Positions 9,368-20,153 are shown, numbered from the stretch's first letter. The stretch: DNA of 64,000 nt from Halopseudomonas nanhaiensis (GCF_020025155.1 NZ_CP073751.1:496001-560000), one strand, 5' to 3'. The notes: a model not told the origin generated them from the letters alone. Translations and numbers: made by a program.

Positions 9368-10100
9368 GGGCGTCGCGCACAGCCAGTTCGGCGGCCTGGT
9401 AATACTCGCGGCCTGCCTCCGATTCGCTCCATTGAATAAGCTTCTTCAATTGCTCGTCGCTCAGATCCCGGTAAACATGGGCCAGTGTTTCAGGCAGATT
9501 CGGGCGCATTTCCTGGCGCAGACGCTCACGCTGATTGGCCACCGCCGAATCGGGAATCTGCATCAGTCCGCCAAAAAAGCTGTTGGCGCTTTGCGCGGCC
9601 AGGCTGGCGAGTGACAGCGAGACCTCGACGCCCAGGTCCAGTGCAGGCAGCAGTTCGCTGAGCTGCTCGATCAATTGTCGGCGGGCGTCGCTCAGCTCGT
9701 GCTGGGGCAGGCCGCGCTGCATGGCGACGATGGAGGCTGGCGATGTGGCCCGGGTTTCCGCGCCGACCACCTGGCGGCCCAGCTCGCTGCGGTAGAACTT
9801 CACGATATTGCGCTGGTCCTCTGCCTTGAGGTCCACGGCGAGACGGGCCATGGCCCGGTCGCGCATGCCCTGTGGTTCGAATCGCTGGTTGCTCTGCTGG
9901 ACCAGGGTCTCGTACAGGTTTGCCGGAAGTTGCTGCGCGTAACGCTGCTGGGCAGCCTTGAGGGCGAACTGGAAGTGATCCTGATGCTGGTTCATGCCAG
10001 TCGCCTGATACAGCTCTTCGGTAGTATCGGCCTGGGCTGGCAGGCAGACGGCAAGGCCCAGTGCAATGGAGCCGAGCAGGGCGCGAAAGGTAGGACGCAT
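9357..10100 (-). CDS. Periplasmic DUF2059-like protein
   Basis: A 247-residue protein with a signal peptide (cleavage probably after CLPAQA, near residue 24). A helical body follows with two DUF2059-like segments (EDQRNIVKFYRSELGRQV and the C-terminal LKKLIQWSESEAGREYYQA). The family is secreted and of unknown function. AGAGG precedes the ATG. It runs convergently into the hydrolase gene, sharing 11 bases. Confidence 0.65.
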   Translation of the reverse strand: MRPTFRALLGSIALGLAVCLPAQADTTEELYQATGMNQHQDHFQFALKAAQQRYAQQLPANLYETLVQQSNQRFEPQGMRDRAMARLAVDLKAEDQRNIVKFYRSELGRQVVGAETRATSPASIVAMQRGLPQHELSDARRQLIEQLSELLPALDLGVEVSLSLASLAAQSANSFFGGLMQIPDSAVANQRERLRQEMRPNLPETLAHVYRDLSDEQLKKLIQWSESEAGREYYQAAELAVRDALNP

Positions 10101-10260
10101 GGATGCCTCTTGGTTATCTGGAGTGGGCCAGTGTCCTGCTCTTTGGCAGGCTTGTCGAGTTACCCGGAACCGCTACAATGCAGAAGTCGCCGCCTGGCGA
10201 TCCAGCCTTTTCCGAGCCGACCGGCCAGAACGTTTCATTGTCCATTTCGAGTACTGCCCG

Positions 10261-10893
10261 ATGTCCGAGTTCCTGGTGGTGGAAGACCGTTTCGCGCCTG
10301 TGGCTGACGAGCTTGCCGAACGCGGCTGGTCGGTGCAGCCGGGTGCGTTGCCCGCGGCGCTCGTTGCCGAACTGGGCCGCCATTGCCGAACGCTGTGGCG
10401 CAACGACGACCTCACCCCCGCGGCCATCGGTCGCGGCAGCGACCAAAGCGTGGTGCCTGAAATCCGCGGGGACTATACGCGCTGGCTGGACGACTGTCCG
10501 GCCAGCGACGCCTCCGTAGAATATCTGCAGATCATGGACCAGCTGCGCGAGTCGCTGAACCGTTCGCTGTTTCTCGGGCTGGACAATTTCGAAACGCATT
10601 TCGCGCTCTATCCGCCCGGAGCCGGTTACAACAAGCATCTCGACCGCTTCCAGGATAGCCCCCTGCGCACCGTCTCGGTGGTGGCCTACCTGAACGAGAA
10701 CTGGCAGCCGGGTGACGGCGGCGAGCTGAGGTTGCACCTGAACCAGTCGACGATAGACGTGCCGCCTCGGGCCGGCACGCTGGTGGTGTTCCTCAGTGCG
10801 CGCATCGTCCACGAGGTGCTGGCGGCCAACAGGGAGCGCGCCAGTCTGGTCGGCTGGTTCCGCCGCCGTCCCGATAACCCGCTGTTTCGCTGA
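10261..10893 (+). CDS. 2OG-Fe(II) oxygenase, prolyl-4-hydroxylase-like
   Basis: A 210-residue protein with the iron triad HLDRF (HxD), IVHEV (distal His) and the 2-oxoglutarate Arg in RASLVGWFRRR. The preceding YPPGAGYNKHLDRF and GDGGELRLH segments are typical of P4Hc-domain enzymes. Pseudomonas has a prolyl hydroxylase of this type acting on EF-Tu; whether this is the ortholog cannot be settled by eye. The ATG at 10261 is chosen as the start of the conserved region; no strong ribosome site is visible. It is followed after 10 bases by the DUF523 gene, so they are likely co-transcribed. Confidence 0.8.
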   Translation: MSEFLVVEDRFAPVADELAERGWSVQPGALPAALVAELGRHCRTLWRNDDLTPAAIGRGSDQSVVPEIRGDYTRWLDDCPASDASVEYLQIMDQLRESLNRSLFLGLDNFETHFALYPPGAGYNKHLDRFQDSPLRTVSVVAYLNENWQPGDGGELRLHLNQSTIDVPPRAGTLVVFLSARIVHEVLAANRERASLVGWFRRRPDNPLFR

Positions 10894-10903
10894 GGACCGC
10901 CAG

Positions 10904-11392
10904 ATGGAACGGATTCTGGTCAGTCAGTGCCTGCTGGGCATGCCGGTCCGCTACGACGGCGGCGCGCATGGCCCCTTCGATCTGTTGCAGCAGTGGCGTC
11001 GCGAAGGTCGTGTCGTCTCGGTTTGTCCGGAGGTGGCCGGCGGGCTGCCGACGCCCCGGCCTCCCGCTGAAATCCCCACCGGTCAGGGCGGCGAGGTGCT
11101 GGCAGGCAAACTGCCGGTCGTCACCATCGAGGGCGTGGACGTGACAGCGGCCTTCGTTGCTGGCGCCGAACAGGCTCTGCGACTGGTGCACGAGCACGGC
11201 ATCCGCTTCGCAGTGCTCAAGGCGCGCAGTCCATCCTGCGGCAATCGGGAGACCTACGATGGCAGTTTTTCCGGTGTACGCATCGCAGGAGAGGGGGTGA
11301 CCGCTGCAGCGCTGCGTCTGGCCGGCGTTCAGGTGTTCAACGAAACCGAACTGGCGCAATTGAATCAGCTGTTGTCAGCACAGCGGCGTTGA
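10904..11392 (+). CDS. DUF523-family protein
   Basis: A 162-residue protein with the conserved Cys motifs of DUF523: SQCLLGMPVRYDGG at the N-terminus, a VCPEVAGGLPTPR block, and ARSPSCG. The invariant cysteines suggest a metal or Fe-S site, but the role is unknown. The ATG at 10904 is eight bases after the previous stop and gives the standard family start MERILVSQCLLG. It ends just before a bidirectional terminator shared with serA. Confidence 0.85.
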   Translation: MERILVSQCLLGMPVRYDGGAHGPFDLLQQWRREGRVVSVCPEVAGGLPTPRPPAEIPTGQGGEVLAGKLPVVTIEGVDVTAAFVAGAEQALRLVHEHGIRFAVLKARSPSCGNRETYDGSFSGVRIAGEGVTAAALRLAGVQVFNETELAQLNQLLSAQRR

Positions 11393-11405
11393 ACGTGGCG
11401 ACATG

Positions 11406-11433
11406 AAAAAAGGCGCCGAAGCGCCCTTTTTTG
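11406..11433. terminator. Bidirectional Rho-independent terminator between DUF523 and serA
   Basis: AAAAAAGGCGC, a CGAA tetraloop and GCGCCCTTTTTT. The A run before and T run after the GC stem make it functional in both directions, matching the convergent genes on either side. Confidence 0.85.
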
Positions 11434-11446
11434 CATTCAACCGCGT

Positions 11447-12676
<1,230 letters not shown>

Positions 12677-12805
12677 GTGTCAGTTACCCGCAAGCTGATT
12701 GAAGAAAGCCGAAGAACATTTGCGACCGCTCGAAGCGACAGAAGTGTCCTGTTCCGGAAGGCGCGTATGCTAGCATAATCTCCCTTTTTTGATGCCCGAA
12801 GGCCC

Positions 12806-14242
12806 ATGAAAAACCTTCAGGCTCAGCATGAATCCCGTTTGAGAGCAGCCATGACCCCAGAAGCCGTGATCGATACCCTCAAGACGCTGGTCGACGCCGA
12901 CAAGGTGCGTACCGATGCCGAGTCGCTGAACACCTGGGGCAAGGACTGGACCAAGCATTACGAGCCGGCGCCGCTGGCCATCGTGTTTCCGAAAAGCACG
13001 GAGCAGGTGCAGGCGCTGGTGCGCTTCGCCAATGAGCACAAGCTGGCGCTGGTGCCCTCGGGCGGCCGCACCGGTTTGTCGGCCGCCGCCGTCGCGGCCA
13101 ACGGCGAAATCGTCGTCTCATTCGATTACATGAACCGGATTCTCGATTTCAACGAGTTCGATCGCTGCGTCGTCTGTCAGCCGGGCGTGGTTACTGCGCA
13201 GCTGCAGCAGTTCGCCGAGGAGCAGGGACTGTATTACCCGGTCGATTTCGCCTCCGCCGGCTCCAGCCAGATCGGTGGCAATATCGGCACCAACGCCGGT
13301 GGCATCAAGGTGATTCGCTACGGCATGACGCGCAACTGGGTTGCCGGTCTCAAGGTGGTCACCGGCACCGGCGAGTTGCTCGAGCTGAACAAGGATTTGA
13401 TCAAGAACGCCACCGGCTACGACCTGCGCCAGCTGTTCATTGGCGCCGAAGGCACACTGGGCTTCATCGTCGAAGCGATCATGCGCCTGGAACGTGCACC
13501 GAAGAATCTTACCGCCATGGTCCTCGGCACGCCGGACTTCGATTCGATCATGCCCGTATTGCACGCGTTCCAGGGCAAGCTCGATCTGACCGCCTTCGAG
13601 TTCTTCTCGGACAAGGCGATGGCCAAGATCATGGCGCGCGGCGACGTGCCGGCGCCCTTCGACACCGACTGCCCGTTCTATGCGCTGCTCGAGTTCGAAG
13701 CACTGAACGACGACATTGCCAATCAGGCGCTGGAAATCTTCGAGCATTGCGTCGAGCAGGGCTGGGTGCTGGACGGCGTGATGAGTCAGAGCGACCAGCA
13801 GCTGCAGAACCTCTGGAAGCTGCGCGAATTCATCTCCGAGACCATCTCGCACTGGACGCCGTACAAGAACGACATTTCGGTCACCGTCTCGAAGGTCCCG
13901 GCCTTCCTGCGGGACATCGATAGCATCGTTGGCGAACACTACCCGGATTTCGAGATCGTCTGGTTCGGCCACATCGGCGACGGCAACCTGCACCTGAACA
14001 TCCTCAAGCCTGAAACCATGGCCAAGGAAGAGTTCTTCGCCAAGTGCGCCACGGTCAACAAGTGGGTGTTCGAAATCGTGCAGAAGTACAACGGCTCGAT
14101 CTCCGCCGAGCACGGCGTGGGCATGACCAAGCGCGATTATCTGACCTACAGCCGCAGCGAAGCGGAAATCGCGGTCATGAAGTCGATCAAGGCGGTGTTC
14201 GACCCGAACGGCATCATGAATCCGGGCAAGATATTCCGCTAG
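12806..14242 (+). CDS. FAD-binding D-2-hydroxyglutarate dehydrogenase
   Basis: A 478-residue FAD-linked oxidase of the GlcD/D2HGDH class. The flavin-binding loop is PSGGRTGLSAAAV, followed by SAGSSQIGGNIGTNAGGIKVIRYG. The C-terminal half carries the metal/substrate site (WFGHIGDGNLHLNI and SAEHGVGMTKRDYL). In Pseudomonas this neighbour of serA oxidises D-2-hydroxyglutarate made by SerA, pulling the unfavourable 3-phosphoglycerate oxidation forward. The ATG at 12806 gives 478 residues. A second ATG at 12851 (MTPEAVIDTL) gives 463 and may be the real start. Confidence 0.88.
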   Translation: MKNLQAQHESRLRAAMTPEAVIDTLKTLVDADKVRTDAESLNTWGKDWTKHYEPAPLAIVFPKSTEQVQALVRFANEHKLALVPSGGRTGLSAAAVAANGEIVVSFDYMNRILDFNEFDRCVVCQPGVVTAQLQQFAEEQGLYYPVDFASAGSSQIGGNIGTNAGGIKVIRYGMTRNWVAGLKVVTGTGELLELNKDLIKNATGYDLRQLFIGAEGTLGFIVEAIMRLERAPKNLTAMVLGTPDFDSIMPVLHAFQGKLDLTAFEFFSDKAMAKIMARGDVPAPFDTDCPFYALLEFEALNDDIANQALEIFEHCVEQGWVLDGVMSQSDQQLQNLWKLREFISETISHWTPYKNDISVTVSKVPAFLRDIDSIVGEHYPDFEIVWFGHIGDGNLHLNILKPETMAKEEFFAKCATVNKWVFEIVQKYNGSISAEHGVGMTKRDYLTYSRSEAEIAVMKSIKAVFDPNGIMNPGKIFR

Positions 14243-14253
14243 ACACTATCCAT

Positions 14254-14338
14254 CGGCGAGCTGCTCGTGCCCAGTCGAGCGTGCAGGGATGTGTCCACAG
14301 CGTGTCCGCCACGGCTGTGTGGCAACACCGCCTCGCCG
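14254..14338 (+). repeat. Degenerate copy of the two-hairpin GGA repeat element (candidate)
   Basis: In the 132-base gap before the FAA-hydrolase gene, short outer arms CGGCGAG (14254-14260) and CTCGCCG (14332-14338) enclose GTGCAGGGATGTGTCCACAG. This aligns with the second hairpin of the copy at 54973-55074 (CAGGGATG followed by CACGGCG). A second hairpin CACAGC / GCTGTG follows. Arms are short and the stem under the AGGGAT loop is weak, so this may be a decayed copy or chance. Confidence 0.35.
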
Positions 14339-14374
14339 GCTGGCCAACACCCTCGAAAATGCTGAGAGGCTTTG

Positions 14375-15040
14375 ATGATCTACCAACATCGCTTTGCCGA
14401 CGGTTCCCTTGTCAACCTGCCGATGGGCAAGGTGGTGTGCGTCGGGCGTAACTATGCCGAGCACGCCAGGGAGCTCAACAACCCGGTACCGACCGAGCCG
14501 CTGCTGTTCATCAAGCCGGCTACCGCCGTGGTTGATATGGCCGAGCCGCTGGTTTTGCCTGCCGGCCGCGGGGCAGTGCACTACGAGACCGAAATTGCCG
14601 TGCTGATCGGCGAGACCCTGTCCGGCAGCGTCTCCGACACCGAGGCGCAGGCGGCGATCCTGGGTGTCGGGATGGCGCTGGATCTGACGCTACGTGAATT
14701 GCAGGACGATCTGAAATCCAAGGCTCATCCGTGGGAGCGAGCCAAGGCTTTCGATGGTGCGTGTCCGCTGTCGATGTTCGTGCGTCGCGAACAGGCCGGC
14801 GATCTCACGGCACTCCCGGTGCAGCTCAGGGTCAACGGCGAGCTGCGTCAGGATGGCTCCAGCGCGGATATGCTGACCCCCATCGTCACCCTGTTACGGC
14901 ACATCGCTCCGGTCTTTTCGCTGCTGCCCGGGGATGTTGTCATCACAGGCACGCCAAAGGGCGTCGGACCCTTGAATTCGGGAGACGCGCTCAGCGTGTC
15001 CATACCTGGCCTGCTGTCTCAGGTGACTCACGTCGTCTGA
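14375..15040 (+). CDS. Fumarylacetoacetate-hydrolase-fold protein
   Basis: A 221-residue FAH-family protein. It has the entry motif VVCVGRNYAEHARELN, FIKPATAVVDM, the metal-site Glu in VHYETEIAVLIG, and the C-terminal PGDVVITGTPKGVGPL. These match the single-domain YcgM/acylpyruvase and oxaloacetate tautomerase/decarboxylase group (FAHD1-like) rather than the two-domain fumarylacetoacetase. The ATG at 14375 follows GAGAGG; a TTG directly in front of it is ignored. It is the third + strand gene after serA and could read with the next gene. Confidence 0.85.
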   Translation: MIYQHRFADGSLVNLPMGKVVCVGRNYAEHARELNNPVPTEPLLFIKPATAVVDMAEPLVLPAGRGAVHYETEIAVLIGETLSGSVSDTEAQAAILGVGMALDLTLRELQDDLKSKAHPWERAKAFDGACPLSMFVRREQAGDLTALPVQLRVNGELRQDGSSADMLTPIVTLLRHIAPVFSLLPGDVVITGTPKGVGPLNSGDALSVSIPGLLSQVTHVV

Positions 15041-15101
15041 GCGGAAGGCGGGCGCTTCCTCAGCGGCGCGGTGCGCCGCGTTCTACGCACCGGAGATGTC
15101 T

Positions 15102-15986
15102 GTGAAGCGAGCTGTCCTGGTCGTTCTGCTGAGTGTTCTGGGCATTGCTGCGGTGATGCGTTACCTGAATCTTGACACCCTGTTTTACCAGAGCTGGCGA
15201 CTCAACAACCGGGCGATGCCCGACGGTGCACTCAACCTCGGCCGCTACCGGGTCGATATCGAACGCAAGCAGGTCGAAGGGCTCGACGATGATCTGTCGG
15301 CGCTGACCTATAACAGCGACCGGAACACCCTGTTCGCGGTCATCAACGGGACGCCGCTGGTTGTGGAGATCGATCTCGACGGTCGGGTGCTGCGGCAGAT
15401 TCCAATAGCTGGCGCCGAGGACATGGAGGGCATTACGCATGTCGCCGGCGATCGTTACGTGATTGCCGAGGAGCGCTCGCAGCGGCTGCTGCTGGTGGAG
15501 ATCCCCGATGGCGTCGAAGCGATAGACGTGTCGGACGTGCCCAGCCTGCAGGTGGCGCTGGACGCCGATGGCAACAAGGGCTTCGAAGGGGTGTCCTGGG
15601 ACGCCTATGGGAAGCGCCTGCTGGTCGTCAAGGAGCGCGACCCGATGCGCCTGCTGGCGATACAGGGGTTCGTCGAGGGCACCACCGAGACCGGCAGCAT
15701 CAGCGTCAGCGAAGTGCGTTCGGAGATGTCCAGCCTGTTCATGACCGATCTCTCGTCACTGACCCAGCATGACGAGAGCGGTCATCTCCTGCTACTCAGT
15801 GACGAGTCGCACATGCTGGTCGAGTATGACGCGGAGAATCAGCCCGTGAGTCTGATGGGCCTCTGGCGGGACATGAGCGGGCTCGCCAACACCGTGCCTC
15901 AGGCCGAGGGCGTCGCCGTCGACAGGCAGGGCAGGGTTTACATCGTCAGCGAGCCGAATCTGTTCTACCGGTTCTCGCCCCGCTGA
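15102..15986 (+). CDS. SdiA-regulated-domain (YjiK-type) membrane-anchored protein
   Basis: About 294 residues. An N-terminal hydrophobic helix (AVLVVLLSVLGIAAV) is followed by a beta-propeller-like domain with DDLSALTYNSDRNTLFAV, AEDMEGITHVAGDRYVI and AEGVAVDRQGRVYIVSE. This pattern is shared with the SdiA-regulated / YjiK family of periplasmic-facing proteins of unknown function. GTG at 15102 is preferred because CGGAG lies six bases upstream; ATG at 15096 would sit on top of that site. A perfect hairpin, GCGGCGC-GGT-GCGCCGC (15063-15079), precedes the gene and may attenuate read-through. Confidence 0.75.
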   Translation: MKRAVLVVLLSVLGIAAVMRYLNLDTLFYQSWRLNNRAMPDGALNLGRYRVDIERKQVEGLDDDLSALTYNSDRNTLFAVINGTPLVVEIDLDGRVLRQIPIAGAEDMEGITHVAGDRYVIAEERSQRLLLVEIPDGVEAIDVSDVPSLQVALDADGNKGFEGVSWDAYGKRLLVVKERDPMRLLAIQGFVEGTTETGSISVSEVRSEMSSLFMTDLSSLTQHDESGHLLLLSDESHMLVEYDAENQPVSLMGLWRDMSGLANTVPQAEGVAVDRQGRVYIVSEPNLFYRFSPR

Positions 15987-15998
15987 GACGTTGGCGCT

Positions 15999-16673
15999 TC
16001 AGTCGCGCTTGAGCGTTTTCACCCCTTCGGACGTGCCCAGCAACAGGACGTCCGCCGGCCGCGCTGCGAACAGTCCGTTGCAGACCACGCCGACGATGGC
16101 ATTCAGCTTCTCTTCCACGCCCCGTGGATCGACAATCTGCAGGTTGTGCACGTCGAGGATGATATTGCCATTGTCGGTCGTTACGCCTTCGCGGTAGACC
16201 GGATCGCCGCCCAGCTTGACGATCTCCCGGGCGACGTGGCTGCGAGCCATCGGGATCACTTCGACCGGGAGCGGGAAGCTACCCAGGGTATGCACCAGCT
16301 TGCTCTCGTCGGCGATGCAGATGAACGTCTTCGCCACCGCAGCGACGATTTTCTCACGCGTCAATGCGGCGCCACCGCCCTTGATCAGTTCAAGGTGCTT
16401 GTTGGCCTCATCGGCGCCGTCGATGTAGTAGTCCAGCATGGCCACGCTGTTGAGGTCGTATACCGGAATGCCGTGCTGCTTGAGCCGCGCGGCGGTGGCT
16501 TCGGAGCTGGCCACCGCGCCGTCGAAGAAGCCCTTGTGGGCCGCCAGTGCATCGATGAAGCAGTTTGCTGTCGAGCCGGTGCCCACGCCGATGATGCTGC
16601 GGTCTTCGAGGTGTGGCAGCACCATGTCGACTGCGGCCTGACCGACCGCCTGCTTGAGTTCGTCCTGGGTCAT
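15999..16673 (-). CDS. rpiA: Ribose-5-phosphate isomerase A
   Basis: A 224-residue enzyme of the non-oxidative pentose phosphate pathway interconverting ribose-5-P and ribulose-5-P. It shows [14 protein letters not shown] (phosphate loop), the DGADEAN acid pair, [13 protein letters not shown] with the catalytic Glu/Lys, and the C-terminal [19 protein letters not shown]. It is full length. It is divergent from ilvA over 120 bases, the neighbour pair seen in Pseudomonas. Confidence 0.97.
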   Translation of the reverse strand: MTQDELKQAVGQAAVDMVLPHLEDRSIIGVGTGSTANCFIDALAAHKGFFDGAVASSEATAARLKQHGIPVYDLNSVAMLDYYIDGADEANKHLELIKGGGAALTREKIVAAVAKTFICIADESKLVHTLGSFPLPVEVIPMARSHVAREIVKLGGDPVYREGVTTDNGNIILDVHNLQIVDPRGVEEKLNAIVGVVCNGLFAARPADVLLLGTSEGVKTLKRD

Positions 16674-16793
16674 GCCTGATCCCCCGTAGGTTGCAATGAA
16701 GTCGCGGATTATACGGACCCAGCATAGCTGGCGTGTAGTCGCGCATCGGTCGATTCGCTAGACTGGCGCCTCCTCTCCGATAAGCGCAAGGTC

Positions 16794-18314
16794 ATGCTGG
16801 AATCCTACGTCAAGAAGATCCTCTGTTCGCGCGTGTACGACGTTGCCGTCGAAACGCCCATACACGCCGCTCCGTTCCTGTCGGAACGACTGGGTAATAC
16901 CGTGCTGCTCAAGCGCGAGGATCTTCAGCCGGTGTTCTCCTTCAAGATCCGTGGCGCCTACAACAAGCTTGCACTGCTCAGTGATGAACAGCGCGCCTGT
17001 GGCGTGGTCACCGCTTCTGCCGGCAATCATGCACAGGGCCTGGCCTATGCCGCCCGACACATGGGCGTCAAGGCGACCATCGTGATGCCCAGGACGACGC
17101 CGGAAATCAAGGTTCGGGCGGTCCGCGCGCGTGGCGCCAAGGTTGTGCTCCACGGGGATGCGTTCGACGAGGCGCTGGCGTATTCGCAGAAGCTGATCAA
17201 GGAAAAGGGCTTCACCTACATCCACCCCTATGACGATCCGGACACCATCGCCGGCCAGGGAACCGTGGCGATGGAGATCCTGCGGCAGCATCAGGGGCAG
17301 CTGGATGCGATCTTCGTTCCGGTTGGTGGAGGCGGTCTGGTGGCCGGCATCGCCGCGTACGTGAAGTACTTGCGCCCGGACATCAGGATCATCGGCGTCG
17401 AGCCTACCGAATCGGCGTGTCTCAAGGCGGCCATGGACGCCGGCGAGCGTGTGGTGCTCAGTCAGGTCGGATTGTTCGCTGACGGCGTTGCCGTCGCCCA
17501 GATAGGCGAACACACCTTCGAAGTGTGTCGGCACTATGTGGACGAGGTCATCACCGTTTCCACCGATGAAATGTGTGCGGCAATCAAGGATATCTACGAC
17601 GATACCCGCTCGATCTGCGAGCCGGCAGGCTGTCTGGGCGTGGCCGGCATCAAGAAGTATGTCGAGCGCGAAGACTGCGAGGGCAAGGTCTTCATCGCCA
17701 TCGATTCGGGCGCCAACGTCAACTTCGATCGCCTGCGCCACGTGGCAGAGCGCGCCGAAATCGGCGAGCGGCGCGAAGCCCTGCTGGCCGTGACCATCCC
17801 CGAACGGCCCGGAAGCTTCAAGGCGTTCTGCCAGGCCATCGGCAAGCGCGCCATCACCGAATTCAACTACCGCTACCATGACGCCAGGCAGGCGCATATC
17901 TTCGTTGGCGTACAGACCCATCCCGAGCTTGATCCGCGCGATGCGCTGGTGGCCAGGCTGAAGAACGACGGCTTCCCGGTGATGGACCTCACCGACAACG
18001 AACTGGCCAAGTTGCATATACGGCACATGGTCGGCGGTCACGCGGCGCAGGTTACCGATGAAGTGGTCTACCGCTTCGAGTTCCCGGAACGCCCGGGGGC
18101 GCTGTTCAATTTCCTCAACAAGCTGGGCGGGCGTTGGAATATCTCGATGTTTCACTACCGCAATCACGGCGCGGCCTATGGGCGTGTGGTGGTCGGACTG
18201 CAGGTGCCGGCCGACGAGCGCGGCCAGGTCGCCGATGCCCTTGATGACATCGGCTATCAGTACTGGGACGAAAGCGACAACCCGGCATACCTGTTGTATC
18301 TCGGCGGGGCCTGA
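16794..18314 (+). CDS. ilvA: Biosynthetic threonine deaminase
   Basis: A 506-residue PLP enzyme converting threonine to 2-oxobutanoate for isoleucine synthesis. The Schiff-base Lys lies in FSFKIRGAYNK near residue 55; the glycine loop for PLP phosphate is PVGGGGLVAG. The C-terminal third holds two ACT-like regulatory segments (ERPGSFKAFCQAIG and ERPGALFNFLNKLG), the allosteric part found in the biosynthetic but not the catabolic enzyme. Its stop abuts the stop of the convergent diguanylate cyclase gene with no spacer. Confidence 0.96.
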   Translation: MLESYVKKILCSRVYDVAVETPIHAAPFLSERLGNTVLLKREDLQPVFSFKIRGAYNKLALLSDEQRACGVVTASAGNHAQGLAYAARHMGVKATIVMPRTTPEIKVRAVRARGAKVVLHGDAFDEALAYSQKLIKEKGFTYIHPYDDPDTIAGQGTVAMEILRQHQGQLDAIFVPVGGGGLVAGIAAYVKYLRPDIRIIGVEPTESACLKAAMDAGERVVLSQVGLFADGVAVAQIGEHTFEVCRHYVDEVITVSTDEMCAAIKDIYDDTRSICEPAGCLGVAGIKKYVEREDCEGKVFIAIDSGANVNFDRLRHVAERAEIGERREALLAVTIPERPGSFKAFCQAIGKRAITEFNYRYHDARQAHIFVGVQTHPELDPRDALVARLKNDGFPVMDLTDNELAKLHIRHMVGGHAAQVTDEVVYRFEFPERPGALFNFLNKLGGRWNISMFHYRNHGAAYGRVVVGLQVPADERGQVADALDDIGYQYWDESDNPAYLLYLGGA

Positions 18315-20153
18315 TCAGGCAGCCGTGCTGGTCCGGTTGCGACCTTCGGACTTGGCCCGGTAAAGCGCGGCGTCGGCAAGCCGGATCAGATCGGAGGGAC
18401 TCCATTCTGCCCGCGGAACAAGACTGGCTGCACCGATGCTGATGGTCAGCCTGCCGCTGGGCGCTGCGGGGTGGGCCAGATCGAGCTTGGCTACTGCATC
18501 GTGCAGGCGCTGGCTGACCTTCACGCACTGCGCAGCATCGGCGCCAGGCAGGATCACCGCGAATTCCTCTCCGCCGTAGCGGCAGGCACAGTCGCCCTCG
18601 CGCAGCAGGTGCGCGCTCAGCGCCGTGGCGACTTTCTTCAATGCGTCGTCCCCGGCCTGATGGCCGAGCGTGTCGTTGTACCGTTTGAAATAGTCGGCAT
18701 CGAGCATCAGCAGGCCGATCGGCTGCTCGCTGCGCCGCAGCTTGCGCCATTCGGCTGCCAGGGTATGGTCGAAAAAGCGGCGGTTGTACAGTCCGGTGAG
18801 TCCGTCCTGATGCGACAGACGCTGAAGCCTCGCTGCTGCCCTGAGTTGTTCGCTGTTGTTGCGGCCCATGCAGATCAAGTAGTCGCGGCCATGACGTTCC
18901 ATGTGCTTGACGCTGACCTCCAGCGGCAGGAGCTCGCCGCTCCGGCGTCGCACCTGCTGCTGGAAGATGGCGCTGCCCTTGCGCTGCGCCAGATCATGCA
19001 GGGCGCTGGTCCAGCCTAGAACGTCGGGTATCACGTCACCCGGCGCCACGCTGAAGAGGCTGCGCAGCTCCTCCTCGGTATACCCGAGCGCGGCCCAGCA
19101 GGTGCGGTTCATGTAGACCAGCTGCTGTGGCTCGAGGCCGATGATGAACAAGGCATCCTGGCTGTGGTCGGTCATGTCGAGGATGAGTTTCAGCCGCGAC
19201 TGGTTCTGCTGCAGGCTCTCTTCGATCGCCTGCCGACGAATGAACTCCACCTGCAACGCCCGGTTGCTGGCGCCGAGAGCCTCCAGCCGCTGGACATTGA
19301 TCAGCGCCAGCCACAGCGCGTAACACAGCGAGAGTGCCGCGAGCAGGCCTATGATCGCGGTCATCAGCGGCAGGGATGTCGTGGTGCTTGCCATGAGGCT
19401 GGCAGTGGGATGCGCGACCAGCGAGAAGCTCAGGTTGTCCGCCAGCCGCAACGGCGCTTCGACTGTCCAGCCCCGATCCTCCCTGTCCGCACTGTGACTG
19501 CTGAAGATCAGCTTGTCGCGATCATGGAAATCGAGGCTTAGCTGGTGTCCCGGCAGTTGATCGAGCAGGTCTCGTACAAGTACTTCAACGCGGAATATCC
19601 CCAGCAGAAAGCCGTCGAACCGTGCGCTTTCTCCGTCGCCGCGATACAGCGGAACGTAATAGGCCAGCCCGGCGCCACCCTGCAGCAACTCGAAGCTGTT
19701 GCTCAGCATGGGCGCGCCGGAGCGGCGAGCCGCGTCGAGTATCGGAAAGTTCGGATGTGCGGGGGAGTACGTGAAGTCGACCGCCGACTCGTTGCCCGCC
19801 AAGGGTTCGATCCAGCGAATGCGGTAGCCCGCGTCCAGCCATTCGATGGCCTGGAAGTTCTTGAAGTCGTTGAGCAGCGCTTGCGCATCGTTACGCCAGA
19901 GCGCCGGCTGAGCATGCTGATAGGGCCAGCGTCCGGCCAGGCGATGCAGGGTTTGCGTCTGGTGAGCAAAGCGCGCCTCGATCAGCCGGGCCAGCGAGTC
20001 GGCCTCAAGCTGCAGGCGGGCATGGCCCTGCTGCTGTTCGGCGTAATGCAGCGCCTTCCAGCCGCCGAGGATTCCTGCGAGCAGCACGACAAACAGCCCG
20101 CCGATGATGGTGCGGGCCGCTGCAGGATAGCGGGCTGCGTAGGTGGCGAGCAT
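18315..20153 (-). CDS. CHASE-PAS-GGDEF sensor diguanylate cyclase
   Basis: A 612-residue membrane sensor that should make c-di-GMP. An N-terminal membrane helix is followed by a periplasmic CHASE-like domain (about residues 45-260; AIEWLDAGYRIRWIEP, FPILDAARRSG). A second helix (TTSLPLMTAIIGLLAALSL), a PAS domain (about 325-445) and a GGDEF domain come next. The signature is GGEEF, with an RxxD product-inhibition site (REGD) exactly five residues upstream, so it looks active and feedback controlled. The ligand is unknown. It is convergent with ilvA. Confidence 0.9.
   Translation of the reverse strand: MLATYAARYPAAARTIIGGLFVVLLAGILGGWKALHYAEQQQGHARLQLEADSLARLIEARFAHQTQTLHRLAGRWPYQHAQPALWRNDAQALLNDFKNFQAIEWLDAGYRIRWIEPLAGNESAVDFTYSPAHPNFPILDAARRSGAPMLSNSFELLQGGAGLAYYVPLYRGDGESARFDGFLLGIFRVEVLVRDLLDQLPGHQLSLDFHDRDKLIFSSHSADREDRGWTVEAPLRLADNLSFSLVAHPTASLMASTTTSLPLMTAIIGLLAALSLCYALWLALINVQRLEALGASNRALQVEFIRRQAIEESLQQNQSRLKLILDMTDHSQDALFIIGLEPQQLVYMNRTCWAALGYTEEELRSLFSVAPGDVIPDVLGWTSALHDLAQRKGSAIFQQQVRRRSGELLPLEVSVKHMERHGRDYLICMGRNNSEQLRAAARLQRLSHQDGLTGLYNRRFFDHTLAAEWRKLRRSEQPIGLLMLDADYFKRYNDTLGHQAGDDALKKVATALSAHLLREGDCACRYGGEEFAVILPGADAAQCVKVSQRLHDAVAKLDLAHPAAPSGRLTISIGAASLVPRAEWSPSDLIRLADAALYRAKSEGRNRTSTAA

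Noticed and set aside
16758..18167. A 469-codon open frame antisense to ilvA
   Set aside because: Same cause: ilvA is complete and well conserved, and the antisense product is low-complexity His/Asp-rich.
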